From positions 248,001-312,000 of the forward strand of contig NZ_BSNS01000024.1 of assembly GCF_030160115.1 (NCBI RefSeq): 64,000 bases of DNA. Direction: 5' to 3'. Position 1 is the first letter of the stretch. Each line of letters begins with the position of its first letter. Below, in pieces: positions 34,927 through 43,863 of the stretch. Origin of the DNA: Devosia nitrariae (GTDB taxonomy: Bacteria > Pseudomonadota > Alphaproteobacteria > Rhizobiales > Devosiaceae). Both the position numbers and the translations under genes were made by a program. Under the pieces are notes generated by a model. That model had not been told where the DNA came from. It saw only the letters and a list, made by a program, of their open reading frames with translations, and ran no database searches.

Positions 34927-35547
34927 ATGATCGAGCCCGCCATCATCCTGCCCTATGCCCTTGCCTGCCTTCTGTTTTCCATCGTGCCGGGCCCCTCCGT
35001 CTCGGTGGTCGTTGCCAATTCGCTAGGCGGGGGCACGCGGGCAGGGCTTTTGACCATCCTCGGCACGGAGCTGAGCATGCTCAGCATGGTCGTTATCGTC
35101 GCGCTCGGGCTCGAGGCGGTGATGGCGTTGGTCTCCGAGGCTTTCGAGATCATCAAGCTCGTAGGCGCAGTCTATCTCATCTGGATCGGCTGGAAGATGT
35201 TCACTTCGTCCGGCGAACTAGAGATCGAGGCGGCCGACGGACGCCGGCCGGTCGGGCGCTATGTCTGGCAGGGGGCGCTGGTCAACTGGTCCAACCCGAA
35301 GACGCTGCTCTTCCTTTCGGCCTTCCTGCCGCAGTTCGTCGACCTCGATCGTTCGGCCTTTGGCCAGATCATGGTCCTCGGCTTGATCGTGATGGTCGTT
35401 GCGACGGCAACCGATGCCATCTACGCCATGGCAGCAGGCCAGGCGAGGCACCTTCTCACGGCGGCGCGGGTCCGGCTTGTCAACCGCGTCTCGGGCGTCG
35501 TGCTGATGATCGGCGGGATCTGGCTGGCGCTGCAGAAGCGGGCCTGA
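34927..35547 (+). CDS. LysE/RhtB family exporter
   Basis: The 206-residue inner-membrane protein has about six hydrophobic segments and the LysE-family N-terminus (LPYALACLLFSIVPGPSVSV, with the conserved PGP). VGAVYLIWIGWKMF and NPKTLLFLSAFLPQFVDLD are also typical. The family exports amino acids or homoserine lactones by proton antiport; substrate unknown. GGAG lies 9 bases before the ATG. Its stop overlaps the start of the frameshifted DUF5655 gene (TGATG). Confidence 0.88.
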   Translation: MIEPAIILPYALACLLFSIVPGPSVSVVVANSLGGGTRAGLLTILGTELSMLSMVVIVALGLEAVMALVSEAFEIIKLVGAVYLIWIGWKMFTSSGELEIEAADGRRPVGRYVWQGALVNWSNPKTLLFLSAFLPQFVDLDRSAFGQIMVLGLIVMVVATATDAIYAMAAGQARHLLTAARVRLVNRVSGVVLMIGGIWLALQKRA

Positions 35548-35899
35548 TGGCCGACATCGCCGAATACACCGCCGGCAAACGGCCGCAAGCGGTGGCGCCC
35601 ATGCACCGGTTCCGCGACCTGGTGCTGGCGCTCGGCGATGTCGAGGAACGGGTGCACAGATCGGAGGTTGCCTGGGCAAGGAAGCGAGTGTTGCGGCGGC
35701 TTTCATCCTCTCCAGCCGGCTGGAGGTTGCCATCGACCTTTTGCGCACCGTCTCGCATCCCAACCTGCGACAGGCGTTCCCTACAACCAGCCGCGTGATC
35801 ACCCACCGCGTCTATTTCACGAAACCTCAAGAGATCGACGACGAGGTCGCAGCGTGGGTGAGGGAAGCGTGGGAAACGATCGGACCGGGCACGCGATGA
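35547..35899 (+). pseudogene. DUF5655 domain gene, frameshifted
   Basis: The first part (MADIAEYTAGKRPQAVAPMH to SEVAWARKRV) runs to about 35690, then a one-base deletion near 35691-35692 breaks the frame. Adding one base gives RVFAAAFILSSRLEVAIDLL and continues SRVITHRVYFTKPQEIDDEV to a TGA at 35897-35899. That tail is characteristic of DUF5655. Intact, the product would be about 117 residues. The stop overlaps the ATG of the next gene (ATGA) and the start overlaps the LysE stop, so the operon architecture is still intact. Sequencing error is a real alternative. Confidence 0.78.
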
Positions 35900-36378
35900 C
35901 GAGCAGGTTTCTCCTCGATGACTTGCGGTCCCAGCGGATGTACGCAACGACCGTAGCGGATCGGATCTGGCGAGAGTGGTGGGGTCCGCACGGCGCCACG
36001 CTGGCCGATGTGGAGGCGGCGCTGGATGAATGCCTCGACGTGAACGACCTTCCGGTGACCCTTGTTGCGCACGAAAGTGGAAGATTTCTCGGCACGGTCA
36101 CCTGCGTCGCGTCTGATCTTGCCGAGCGTTCCCAATATTCCCCCTGGATCGCAGCGCTTTGGGTCGAGCCTGAGGAGCGAGGTCAGGGCCTCGGTGCAGC
36201 CCTGCTTGGAAAGGCAGAAGCAAGGCTGCGGGATCTAGGCGTGGGCACGATGTTCCTCTGCGCAAAGTCGACCTTGCGACGCTACTACGCGGCACTTGGG
36301 TGGGAACTGCTGGAACAGGGGGTTGGTCCTCACCTGCTCGACGTCTGGCGGCGACTTGCCACGCCCGCCGGTGCGTGA
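35896..36378 (+). CDS. GNAT family N-acetyltransferase
   Basis: The 160-residue protein has a single GNAT domain. The acetyl-CoA loop is WVEPEERGQGLGAALLGKAE (R/Q-x-x-G-x-G/A), preceded by FLGTVTCVASDLAERSQYSP and followed by MFLCAKSTLRRYYAALGWEL. Substrate unknown. The ATG overlaps the stop of the DUF5655 gene, so its translation may depend on upstream reading. It lies 29 bases before coaD. Confidence 0.85.
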   Translation: MTSRFLLDDLRSQRMYATTVADRIWREWWGPHGATLADVEAALDECLDVNDLPVTLVAHESGRFLGTVTCVASDLAERSQYSPWIAALWVEPEERGQGLGAALLGKAEARLRDLGVGTMFLCAKSTLRRYYAALGWELLEQGVGPHLLDVWRRLATPAGA

Positions 36379-36407
36379 CACAACCGGATCAAAAGCGGGG
36401 AGCGGCA

Positions 36408-36899
36408 ATGACAAGACTGGTGGGGTTCTATCCCGGCTCGTTCGATCCGGTGACCAACGGACATCTCGATGTGATCGAGCGCGCCTGCAAGCTGGTCGAC
36501 CGTCTGATCGTCGGCGTCGGCATCAGCGCCACCAAGAAGCCGCTCTTTGCCCACGAGGACCGCATCGAGTTGTTGAGGCAGACGCTTGCGCCTGTCGGCA
36601 AGCGCACCGATACCGAGATCGAGATCATCGACTTTACGGGATTGATGGTGCAGGCGGCGCGCGAGAACGGTGCCAAGTTGATCATCCGCGGCCTGCGCGA
36701 CACCACGGACTACAACTACGAAATGCAGATGGTCGGCATGAACGCGCAGATGGCGCCCGACCTGCAGACGGTTTTCGTGCCGTCGAGCCCCCACGTGCGG
36801 CACATCTCGGCCACATTGGTCCGCCAGATAGCCGAAATGGGCGGCGACATCTCCGCCTTCGTTCCGCAAATCGTTCTCAAGGCTCTGAAAACCCCATGA
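36408..36899 (+). CDS. coaD: Phosphopantetheine adenylyltransferase
   Basis: CoaD transfers AMP from ATP to 4'-phosphopantetheine, the penultimate step of coenzyme A synthesis. The 163 residues match the family length. The nucleotidyltransferase motif GSFDPVTNGHLDVIERA (TxGH) lies at about 10-26, with RGLRDTTDYNYEMQMVGMN and the C-terminal HISATLVRQIAEMGGD (ISxTxxR). GGGGAG lies 6 bases upstream of the ATG at 36408. Its TGA overlaps the start of the secreted cyclophilin (ATGA). Confidence 0.96.
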   Translation: MTRLVGFYPGSFDPVTNGHLDVIERACKLVDRLIVGVGISATKKPLFAHEDRIELLRQTLAPVGKRTDTEIEIIDFTGLMVQAARENGAKLIIRGLRDTTDYNYEMQMVGMNAQMAPDLQTVFVPSSPHVRHISATLVRQIAEMGGDISAFVPQIVLKALKTP

Positions 36900-37480
36900 G
36901 TGAAAAGTCCTCGAAGGGCAGCCGCCTGATGGCCGTGCTCGCCTTTGCCTTCGTTGCCGTGTTTGCGGCCGCTGCCGCTTTCCCAACTCTCGTGCGAGCG
37001 CAGAGCGAAACCGGCACGCCGCACCTGATGCTCGAGTTGCCTGCTGGCACTGTCGACATAGAGCTTCTGCCGGAAGTCGCGCCGCAACATGTCGAGCGCA
37101 TCGTCACCCTCACCGACGATGGGTTCTACGACGGCATTGTGTTCCACCGGGTCATCGACGGGTTTATGGCGCAGACGGGCGATCCGACCGGCACGGGCAT
37201 GGGCGGCTCGGACCTGCCCGACTTGCCGGCCGAGTTCTCGGCCGAGCCTTTCAACCGCGGCGTTCTCGGCATGGCCCGCGCCATGGACCCGAACAGCGCC
37301 AACTCCCAGTTCTTCATCACCTATGCCGACGCGCCGCACCTCAACGGCCAGTACACCGTCTTCGGGCGGGTGGTCTCGGGCATGGAATTCGTCGATGCCT
37401 TGAAGAAGGGCGACCCGGCATCCAATGGCATGGTCACCGAGCCCGACGCCGTCGTTTCTGCGACGATCGAATACCGGTAG
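36896..37480 (+). CDS. Exported cyclophilin-type peptidyl-prolyl isomerase
   Basis: The 194-residue protein has an N-terminal signal or anchor (RLMAVLAFAFVAVFAAAAAF, possible cleavage after VRAQ) and a cyclophilin domain. That domain shows FYDGIVFHRVIDGFMAQTGD, NSANSQFFITYADAPHLNGQ and YTVFGRVVSGMEFVD. It should catalyse proline cis-trans isomerisation during folding in the periplasm. It overlaps coaD by 4 bases. A cytoplasmic paralogue follows 123 bases later. Confidence 0.92.
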   Translation: MSEKSSKGSRLMAVLAFAFVAVFAAAAAFPTLVRAQSETGTPHLMLELPAGTVDIELLPEVAPQHVERIVTLTDDGFYDGIVFHRVIDGFMAQTGDPTGTGMGGSDLPDLPAEFSAEPFNRGVLGMARAMDPNSANSQFFITYADAPHLNGQYTVFGRVVSGMEFVDALKKGDPASNGMVTEPDAVVSATIEYR

Positions 37481-37603
37481 TGCGCCATCCAGAGTCGGGG
37501 AGGTCACCACCGCCGCATGGCGGCCGCGGGTGGCGCGGCGTTGTGCCGGCTCGCCAACTCGGTTAAAGCCACCACCAGTTCAAACTAGCGAAAGTCACGT
37601 CCA

Positions 37604-38083
37604 ATGGCCGAATACGCCGATCCCGAAAACACCCTCGTCATCGAAACCACCCAGGGCCCCGTCGTCATCGCCATGCGTCCGGACCTGGCGCCAAATCATG
37701 TCGCGCACATCAAGCGGCTGGCGCGCGAGGGCTTTTACGACGGCATTGTCTTCCACCGGGTGATCGAGGGCTTCATGGCGCAGACCGGCTGCCCCCGCGG
37801 CACCGGTACCGGCGGGTCCGAATACCCGAACCTCAAGCAGGAATTCAACGCCGAGCCGCACGTGCGCGGCACCGCTTCGATGGCTCGCGCGCAGAACCCG
37901 GACAGCGCCAACTCGCAGTTCTTCATCTGCTTTGACGATGCTCCTTTCCTCAACCGGCAATACACGGTCTGGGGGAAGGTGATCGAGGGCATGGAGAACG
38001 TCGACAAGATCAAGCGCGGCGAGCCGGTGCAGGATCCCGACAAGATGGTCTCGGTCAAGGTCGCGGCAGACATTGCAGCTTAA
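37604..38083 (+). CDS. ppiB: Cytoplasmic cyclophilin peptidyl-prolyl isomerase B
   Basis: The 159-residue cyclophilin lacks a signal peptide. It shows GFYDGIVFHRVIEGFMAQTG, RGTASMARAQNPDSANSQFF and NRQYTVWGKVIEGMENVDKI, with the catalytic Arg in FHRV. It is clearly a paralogue of the exported isomerase just upstream, so the pair arose by tandem duplication with loss or gain of the signal. The last 11 bases overlap the next reading frame. Confidence 0.94.
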   Translation: MAEYADPENTLVIETTQGPVVIAMRPDLAPNHVAHIKRLAREGFYDGIVFHRVIEGFMAQTGCPRGTGTGGSEYPNLKQEFNAEPHVRGTASMARAQNPDSANSQFFICFDDAPFLNRQYTVWGKVIEGMENVDKIKRGEPVQDPDKMVSVKVAADIAA

Positions 38084-38471
38084 GTCCGCCATCGTCGGAA
38101 TGTTGGTCGCCGGAGTCCTGGCAAGTCCTGCCTGGGCCTCCGGCGGTATCTATTGCAATGCCGGCGACGCTGCAGGGATCGACCTGGCGACGGGACGGCT
38201 TGCCGTACTCCACATCCTCGATGCGACAGTGTCGGTGGGCGAGGAGACATGGACGACGGCGCCAGCTCGCATCTCTGGGACACCGATCGTGGTTGGCCAG
38301 GCCTTCGAGGATGCCGACAGCATTGCCGTCGATCTGATGGACGACAACTACGAAGCTATTCTCGTGCGCCTACGGCTCGTCACGGAAAGGGAGGCGGACG
38401 AGATCGTCATAGCGGGCACGTTGGCTGTCGCAGGCCGAGGGGTATGGGCGGTCACGTGCGAAGCCGGCTAG
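38073..38471 (+). CDS. Small exported protein of unknown function, 132 aa
   Basis: The frame starts with TTG at 38073, inside the end of ppiB, and gives a signal peptide (LKSAIVGMLVAGVLASPAWA). The mature part of about 110 residues has two cysteines (GIYCNAGD and the final WAVTCEAG) that could form a disulfide joining its ends, as well as regular beta-strand-like alternation. No family is recognised. It lies between ppiB and queA in a tightly packed operon, so its transcription is supported by context. Confidence 0.6.
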   Translation: MQLKSAIVGMLVAGVLASPAWASGGIYCNAGDAAGIDLATGRLAVLHILDATVSVGEETWTTAPARISGTPIVVGQAFEDADSIAVDLMDDNYEAILVRLRLVTEREADEIVIAGTLAVAGRGVWAVTCEAG

Positions 38472-38489
38472 GCGGTTAGCGAGATTTAC

Positions 38490-39563
38490 ATGCGCGTCGA
38501 CCTCTTCGATTTCAAACTTCCCGAGCGCCTGATCGCGCTTCATCCAGCTGAACCGCGCGATGCCGCGCGCATGCTGGTTGTGAACCCGCGCGACGGGCTG
38601 GAGGACCGCCATGTGCGCGACCTGCTCTGGCTCCTGCATCCGGGCGATGTCCTGGTCGTCAACGACACACGCGTACTGCCGGCTGAGCTCAGGGGTGAGC
38701 GTATCCGCGGCGAGCAGAGAGCACGGGTATCCTTCAACCTCCACAAGCGACTCGATGTCAGTACATGGCGTGCCTTCGCCCGTCCGGCCAAGCGCCTCAA
38801 GCTCTTCGATCGGCTCGAGCTCGGCAACGGCGGTGAGGAGCCGCTGACGGCGACCGTCACCGGCAAGGGGGAAAGCGGTGAGGTGACGCTCGCGTTCGAT
38901 CTTTCGGGCGCCGTACTCGACGAGGCGATCAAATCGCATGGCGCCATGCCGTTGCCGCCCTATATCGAGGCCAAGCGCAAGCCCGAGGAGCGCGACCGCA
39001 CCGACTACCAGACGGTCTATGCCGCCGAAGATGGGGCAGTCGCCGCCCCGACCGCCGGTTTGCACTTCACCCACGAGCTGCTTGTCGGCCTGCAGCAGCG
39101 CGGCGTCTCCATCGAGCGGGTGACGCTGCATGTCGGGGCAGGGACGTTCCTGCCCATGAAGGTCGAGGACACTAACGATCACATCATGCACGCCGAGTGG
39201 GGTGAGATCGACGCCGGCACCGTCGAACGCATCCTCGCGACCCGCGCCTCAGGCGGGCGGATCATCGCCGTCGGCACCACGAGTCTCAGGCTCCTCGAGA
39301 CCGCCTCGCGCGCCACCGGCAGGTTGCGGCCGTTTGTCGGAGAAACCGACATCTTCATCACGCCGGGTTTCAGGTTCCGCTGTGTCGATGTGCTGATGAC
39401 CAATTTCCATCTGCCCAAGTCGACGCTTTTCATGCTCGTTTCGGCCTTTTCGGGCCTCGAGGTGATGAAACGGGCTTATGCCCATGCGATCGAGCAGGGA
39501 TACCGGTTCTATTCCTATGGCGATTCCTCGCTGCTCTATCGGGGGGATGAGGGAGAAGAGTGA
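38490..39563 (+). CDS. queA: S-adenosylmethionine:tRNA ribosyltransferase-isomerase
   Basis: QueA adds the cyclopentene ring during queuosine synthesis in tRNA, using the ribose of S-adenosylmethionine. The 357 residues fit the family. Motifs include [49 protein letters not shown] and [19 protein letters not shown]. Most of the tail is also conserved ([20 protein letters not shown]). It is followed by a coupled small gene and tgt, the enzyme for the preceding exchange step. Confidence 0.97.
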   Translation: MRVDLFDFKLPERLIALHPAEPRDAARMLVVNPRDGLEDRHVRDLLWLLHPGDVLVVNDTRVLPAELRGERIRGEQRARVSFNLHKRLDVSTWRAFARPAKRLKLFDRLELGNGGEEPLTATVTGKGESGEVTLAFDLSGAVLDEAIKSHGAMPLPPYIEAKRKPEERDRTDYQTVYAAEDGAVAAPTAGLHFTHELLVGLQQRGVSIERVTLHVGAGTFLPMKVEDTNDHIMHAEWGEIDAGTVERILATRASGGRIIAVGTTSLRLLETASRATGRLRPFVGETDIFITPGFRFRCVDVLMTNFHLPKSTLFMLVSAFSGLEVMKRAYAHAIEQGYRFYSYGDSSLLYRGDEGEE

Positions 39564-39862
39564 CAGCTGGCACGGATAGTTTCGATCAGTTCGAATTACG
39601 CCGGAAGAGCGATGACCTCGTCTACCGGTTCGAGCGTAAGGTCGATGCCCAGGGCCGGGTGGGTTACCAGCGCGCCGACCGCGATTTGTGGATTGTCCGG
39701 TCGCCTGAGTGGGGCTGGATATCAACCGATCCTGAAACAGGTGTGATCACCGGTCGATCCTGGGAAAGGCATCCCAGTCAACAGAGCGACCATCCTCCAA
39801 CCGGGGTTTGGGTCACCCGTAAGGGCGACAAGTCCTACGTCTACGACCTCGTCTATACTTGA
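39560..39862 (+). CDS. Hypothetical protein between queA and tgt, 100 aa
   Basis: The GTG start overlaps the queA stop (GTGA), pointing to coupled translation. The product is small, soluble and rich in charged and aromatic residues ([37 protein letters not shown]), with a likely all-beta fold. No family or catalytic motif is recognised. Its place inside the queuosine operon suggests expression with queA and tgt, but not necessarily a related function. Confidence 0.6.
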   Translation: MTAGTDSFDQFELRRKSDDLVYRFERKVDAQGRVGYQRADRDLWIVRSPEWGWISTDPETGVITGRSWERHPSQQSDHPPTGVWVTRKGDKSYVYDLVYT

Positions 39863-39995
39863 GCGAGAGGGCAGTCAGAAAGGCCGGATGAGCGCCGTGA
39901 GAGCGCCTGAGAACTTGATCCCGAGCTTTTGGCAGCACCTCTTGCGTAACGGGCCGGGAGGGGGGTAAAGCCCCTCGACCACAGGACCAAATCCA

Positions 39996-41132
39996 TTGAC
40001 CAAGCAGATCACCTTCACCCTTTCAGCCACCGACGGCATGGCCCGGCGCGGTCGGATCGATACGCCTCGCGGGGACATCCAGACGCCGGCCTTCATGCCG
40101 GTCGGCACCCTGGGAACCGTCAAGGCCATGTACCCGGAAGAGGTGCGTGAGACGGGGGCGGATATCCTGCTCGGCAACACCTATCACCTGATGCTGCGAC
40201 CGGGCGCCGAGCGGGTGGCGAAGCTCGGCGGGCTGCACGTCTTCATGGATTGGCCGCGCCCGATCCTCACCGACAGCGGCGGTTTTCAGGTGATGAGCCT
40301 GTCGAAGCTCAGAAAGATCACCGAGAAGGGCGTGACCTTTCGCTCGCATCTCGACGGCTCGCCCTATGAACTCAGCCCGGAGCGCTCCATCGAGATCCAG
40401 ACGTTGCTCGACAGCGACATCATCATGCAGCTCGACGAGTGCATCCCGCTCCCTTCCGAGCAAAAGGAGATGGAGCGGGCGATGGAGCTGTCGCTGCGCT
40501 GGGCAGATCGCTCGAAGACGGCGTTCAACAACCAGTTGAACCGCGCGTTGTTCGGCATCGTCCAGGGCGGGGACGATGCGCAATTGCGGGCGAGGTCGGC
40601 GGCTGGCCTTCGGTCGATCGGGTTCGACGGCTATGCAGTCGGCGGACTTGCTGTTGGCGAGCCGCAGGAAGTGATGTTCCGGGTGCTCTCCGAGATCACG
40701 CCGGAGCTTCCGACCGACCGGCCGCGCTACCTGATGGGGGTCGGCAAGCCGGACGATATTCTCGGCGCCATCGAACGCGGTATCGACATGTTCGATTGCG
40801 TGCACCCGACCCGCGCCGGACGGCATGGCCATGCCTATACCCGCTTCGGCGTCATCAATCTGAAGAACGCCCGGCATAAGGATGATCCGCGCCCGCTGGA
40901 CGAGGCGTCGCCCAACCCCAACTGCCGCCGCTTCTCGCGGGCCTATCTGCACCATCTCGTTAAGACAGAAGAGATTTTGGGCGCGATGATCCTTTCGCAG
41001 ATCAACCTCAGCTATTATCAAGAGCTGGTCGCGGGCGCCCGCGCGGCGATCGAGGGTGCGCGTTTTGAGGACTTTTCGGCTTCAACCCGCGCCGGATGGA
41101 CCGCGGGCGACCTGCCGCCAATCGAGGGATAA
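39996..41132 (+). CDS. tgt: tRNA-guanine transglycosylase
   Basis: Tgt exchanges guanine 34 of certain tRNAs for the queuine precursor preQ1. The 378 residues carry the catalytic and base-recognition motifs: [23 protein letters not shown] (Asp), [11 protein letters not shown] and [15 protein letters not shown], then [15 protein letters not shown] (nucleophile Asp). The usual zinc site C-x-C-x2-C...H reads SPNPNC here, with only Cys310 and the later His of YLHHL. The TTG start at 39996 has AGGA 10 bases upstream and opens the conserved sequence. Confidence 0.95.
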   Translation: MTKQITFTLSATDGMARRGRIDTPRGDIQTPAFMPVGTLGTVKAMYPEEVRETGADILLGNTYHLMLRPGAERVAKLGGLHVFMDWPRPILTDSGGFQVMSLSKLRKITEKGVTFRSHLDGSPYELSPERSIEIQTLLDSDIIMQLDECIPLPSEQKEMERAMELSLRWADRSKTAFNNQLNRALFGIVQGGDDAQLRARSAAGLRSIGFDGYAVGGLAVGEPQEVMFRVLSEITPELPTDRPRYLMGVGKPDDILGAIERGIDMFDCVHPTRAGRHGHAYTRFGVINLKNARHKDDPRPLDEASPNPNCRRFSRAYLHHLVKTEEILGAMILSQINLSYYQELVAGARAAIEGARFEDFSASTRAGWTAGDLPPIEG

Positions 41133-41180
41133 GGTCGGTCTAGGAGATGTAGGATTAGCCCTTTGCCTCAACCATCACAG

Positions 41181-41260
41181 GGTCATCCCCGCGAAAGCGG
41201 GGACCTCTGTGTTAGCCCAAAGATTTTGCAACGGTGGTTCCCGCTTTCGCGGGAACGACC
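41181..41260. repeat. Inverted pair of REP-like palindromic elements
   Basis: Two 25-base units face each other, at 41181-41205 and 41236-41260. The first folds as TCCCCGC-GAAA-GCGGGGA; the second, reverse-complemented, is nearly identical (stem TTCCCGC / GCGGGAA). Both are framed by GGT...ACC. This is the layout of bacterial interspersed mosaic elements in the tgt-pgi spacer. The hairpins may also slow or end transcription. Confidence 0.75.
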
Positions 41261-41329
41261 CCGTGGGTGTGGATGTATTCTCGCGCAAATATGACCCGCT
41301 CGACGGGCGCTGATCGAAGGATGAGGAAA

Positions 41330-42970
41330 ATGGCCAAGACTGGACGCAAAGCGACCTTTGCCGCGCTTGAAAAGCAGGCCGAGCGCATTGCCGGGCGCCC
41401 CATGCGGGTGATGTTCGCTGAGGATCCCAACCGCTTCCGGCGCTTTTCGGTCAAAGCCGGCGACATCCTTCTCGACTACTCCAAGAACCGCATCGACGAA
41501 GAGGTCATGGATGCGCTCTTTGCCTTTGCGCGCCATGTGGACGTCGAAGGCCGGCGGGACGCCATGTGGGCGGGCGAGCCGATCAATAGCACCGAGCACC
41601 GCTCGGTGCTGCACATGGCGTTGCGCTACCACGGCGCCGATCCGGTCATGGTCAATGGCGAGGACGTGATGCCGGCGGTGCGCGAGACGCTTGCCAACAT
41701 CAAGGTCTTTTCCAATGAGGTGCGTGACGGCACCATCCGCGGCGCGACCGGCGAGCAGTTCACCGATGTCGTCAATATCGGCATTGGCGGGTCTGACCTG
41801 GGTCCGGCGATGGTGACGCTGGCGCTCGAGCCCTATACCCGGCCGGATCTTCGCGCCCACTACGTGTCCAATGTGGACGGTGCTCACATGCACGACACGT
41901 TGAAGCGCCTCGATCCGAAGACGACACTCTTCATCGTCGCCTCCAAGACCTTCACCACCGACGAGACGATGACCAACGCGGCGACCGCCCGCACATGGCT
42001 TTCCGGGGCACTCGGTGAGGAGGCGGTCAACGATCATTTCGCGGCAGTCTCGACCAATATAGAGGCGTGCAAGAGCTTCGGCATCAAGGAAGACCGCATC
42101 TTCGGCTTCTGGGATTGGGTCGGCGGGCGCTATTCGGTCTGGTCGGCCATCGGTCTGCCGGTCGCGATTGCGGTCGGATTCGAGAATTTCGAGAAGTTCC
42201 TCAAAGGGGCGGCGGAGATGGACAGCCATTTCCTCACCACACCGCTCGAAAGGAACCTGCCGGTCATCATGGGGCTCATCGGGATCTGGTATCGCAACGC
42301 CTGGGGTTTTGCGACGCACGCCGTGCTGCCCTACGACCAGCGCCTGTCGCGCTTTCCGGCCTACCTCCAGCAGCAGGACATGGAGAGCAACGGCAAATCG
42401 ATGACGCTTTCCGGCAAGGCGGTCAACTGGTCGACTGGCCCCATCGTCTGGGGCGAGCCCGGCACCAACGGCCAGCATGCCTTCTACCAGCTCATCCACC
42501 AGGGCACCGACGTCATCCCCTGCGATTTCCTCGTCGCCGCCAATCCACAGGAGGACTTGCCGCCGCACCATGCCAAGCTCGTCGCCAACGTACTGGCGCA
42601 GTCCGAGGCGCTGATGCTGGGCAAGACCGAAAGGGAAGTCGAGGTGGAACTGAAGGCCCAGGGGCTCGACGAGGACGCGATCAAAGCGCTGACGCCGCAT
42701 AAGGTGTTTCCCGGCAACCGCCCCTCGAACACCATCATGTATCCCCGCCTCACCCCCGAGACGCTCGGCGCGATCGTTGCGCTCTACGAGCACAAGGTGT
42801 TCGTCCAGGGCACGATCTGGAACGTCAACTCCTACGATCAATGGGGCGTCGAACTCGGTAAACAGCTTGCCAAGGCGCTGCTGCCCAAGGTCGAGGGCAA
42901 CGCCGAGTGGAAGGACCACGACGCTTCGACGCAGGGGTTGCTCGCTTATTACCACGAGCTGCGCAAGTAG
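41330..42970 (+). CDS. pgi: Glucose-6-phosphate isomerase
   Basis: Pgi interconverts glucose-6-phosphate and fructose-6-phosphate. The 546 residues fit the bacterial family. Visible signatures include [54 protein letters not shown] and [20 protein letters not shown] (catalytic Glu and His). The ATG at 41330 has GAGG just upstream; an ATG three codons earlier is also open. The following phosphotransferase gene begins 2 bases after its stop. Confidence 0.97.
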   Translation: MAKTGRKATFAALEKQAERIAGRPMRVMFAEDPNRFRRFSVKAGDILLDYSKNRIDEEVMDALFAFARHVDVEGRRDAMWAGEPINSTEHRSVLHMALRYHGADPVMVNGEDVMPAVRETLANIKVFSNEVRDGTIRGATGEQFTDVVNIGIGGSDLGPAMVTLALEPYTRPDLRAHYVSNVDGAHMHDTLKRLDPKTTLFIVASKTFTTDETMTNAATARTWLSGALGEEAVNDHFAAVSTNIEACKSFGIKEDRIFGFWDWVGGRYSVWSAIGLPVAIAVGFENFEKFLKGAAEMDSHFLTTPLERNLPVIMGLIGIWYRNAWGFATHAVLPYDQRLSRFPAYLQQQDMESNGKSMTLSGKAVNWSTGPIVWGEPGTNGQHAFYQLIHQGTDVIPCDFLVAANPQEDLPPHHAKLVANVLAQSEALMLGKTEREVEVELKAQGLDEDAIKALTPHKVFPGNRPSNTIMYPRLTPETLGAIVALYEHKVFVQGTIWNVNSYDQWGVELGKQLAKALLPKVEGNAEWKDHDASTQGLLAYYHELRK

Positions 42971-42972
42971 CC

Positions 42973-43860
42973 ATGCCGGGTGGCGCGCCCGAGGACGTCG
43001 CAACACTGCTCGCGCGCGTCAGACAGGTTGCGCCCGAACTCGCCGATGCACCGTATGAGGTGCTGGGTGAGGGCTGGGACAGTGTCGCCCTCGATGTCGC
43101 CGGCGAATGGATCTTCAAGTTCCCACGTTCGGCGCGAGCCGAAGCATCGCTGCTGCGCGAGGTCGACTTTCTGAAGGCCATCGTCCCGCGGGTACGCATG
43201 CGCCTGCCGGAGCTCGTTCTGCACGAGCGCGAGGGGGCGCCGTTCAGCCAGCACCGCAAGATTCCAGGCACTCATCTGTTGGCTGCCGACTATCAGCGGC
43301 TCGACGAAGACCAGCGCAACCGGTTGGCTCGCCAGCTAGCCGATCTTCATGCCGATCTCCACGCGATTCGCGTGAGCGTCATGGAAGGCGCCGGAGCCGG
43401 ACCGGTTGAGGCCTTCCCATCGCCGGATTGGATCGAGGAGCGGATCGGACAGCTGCCGTCGCGTCTCATGACCTACGCCCGCGATATCATTGAGAGCTGG
43501 CGCGAGGAGCTTACATGTGAAGAAGACCTCGTCTTCGGCCAATTCGACGGCCACGGCTGGAACATGGCATTCGACCACGATGTCGGCGTCCTCAACGGCG
43601 TCTACGACTTCGCCGATGCCGGTATCGGCGAGCGGCACCGCGATTTCAGCTCGACCAACTGGATCGACCCGGATCTGACCGAACGCGTCATCGCACATTA
43701 TGGCGCTCAAACCGGTATCGCCGTCGACCGCCGCCGCGTTGATCTCTACACCGCCGTCCTGCGTCTCTGGGAGCATCTGGGCGAGGATGAGATACCCTCG
43801 TCATTGACCTCGCTGGAAGCGTGGGCAGAATACGAGGCCAGCCGTGCAGCGGATTTGTAG
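42973..43860 (+). CDS. Aminoglycoside phosphotransferase-fold (APH) family protein
   Basis: The 295-residue protein has a protein-kinase-like APH fold. The N-lobe shows YEVLGEGWDSVALDVAGEWI and FKFPRSARAEASLLREV (ATP-binding Lys and Glu). The catalytic loop reads FGQFDGHGWNMAF, keeping Asp and Asn with four residues between but lacking the usual HGD His. The metal motif is YDFADAGIGERHRDFS. Relatives phosphorylate sugars, choline, amino acids or antibiotics, so drug resistance should not be assumed. It follows pgi by 2 bases and precedes the TraB gene by 3, so a shared operon is likely. Confidence 0.82.
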   Translation: MPGGAPEDVATLLARVRQVAPELADAPYEVLGEGWDSVALDVAGEWIFKFPRSARAEASLLREVDFLKAIVPRVRMRLPELVLHEREGAPFSQHRKIPGTHLLAADYQRLDEDQRNRLARQLADLHADLHAIRVSVMEGAGAGPVEAFPSPDWIEERIGQLPSRLMTYARDIIESWREELTCEEDLVFGQFDGHGWNMAFDHDVGVLNGVYDFADAGIGERHRDFSSTNWIDPDLTERVIAHYGAQTGIAVDRRRVDLYTAVLRLWEHLGEDEIPSSLTSLEAWAEYEASRAADL

Positions 43861-43863
43861 CCC

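Noticed and set aside
41183-43006. Minus-strand open frame of about 600 codons opposite pgi
   Set aside because: Pgi is unmistakable on the plus strand; the antisense frame is Arg/His/Asp-rich and has no domain.
42973-43860. Antibiotic resistance gene (aminoglycoside phosphotransferase)
   Set aside because: Only the fold is shared; the catalytic loop differs from resistance enzymes and the gene lies in a chromosomal housekeeping operon.
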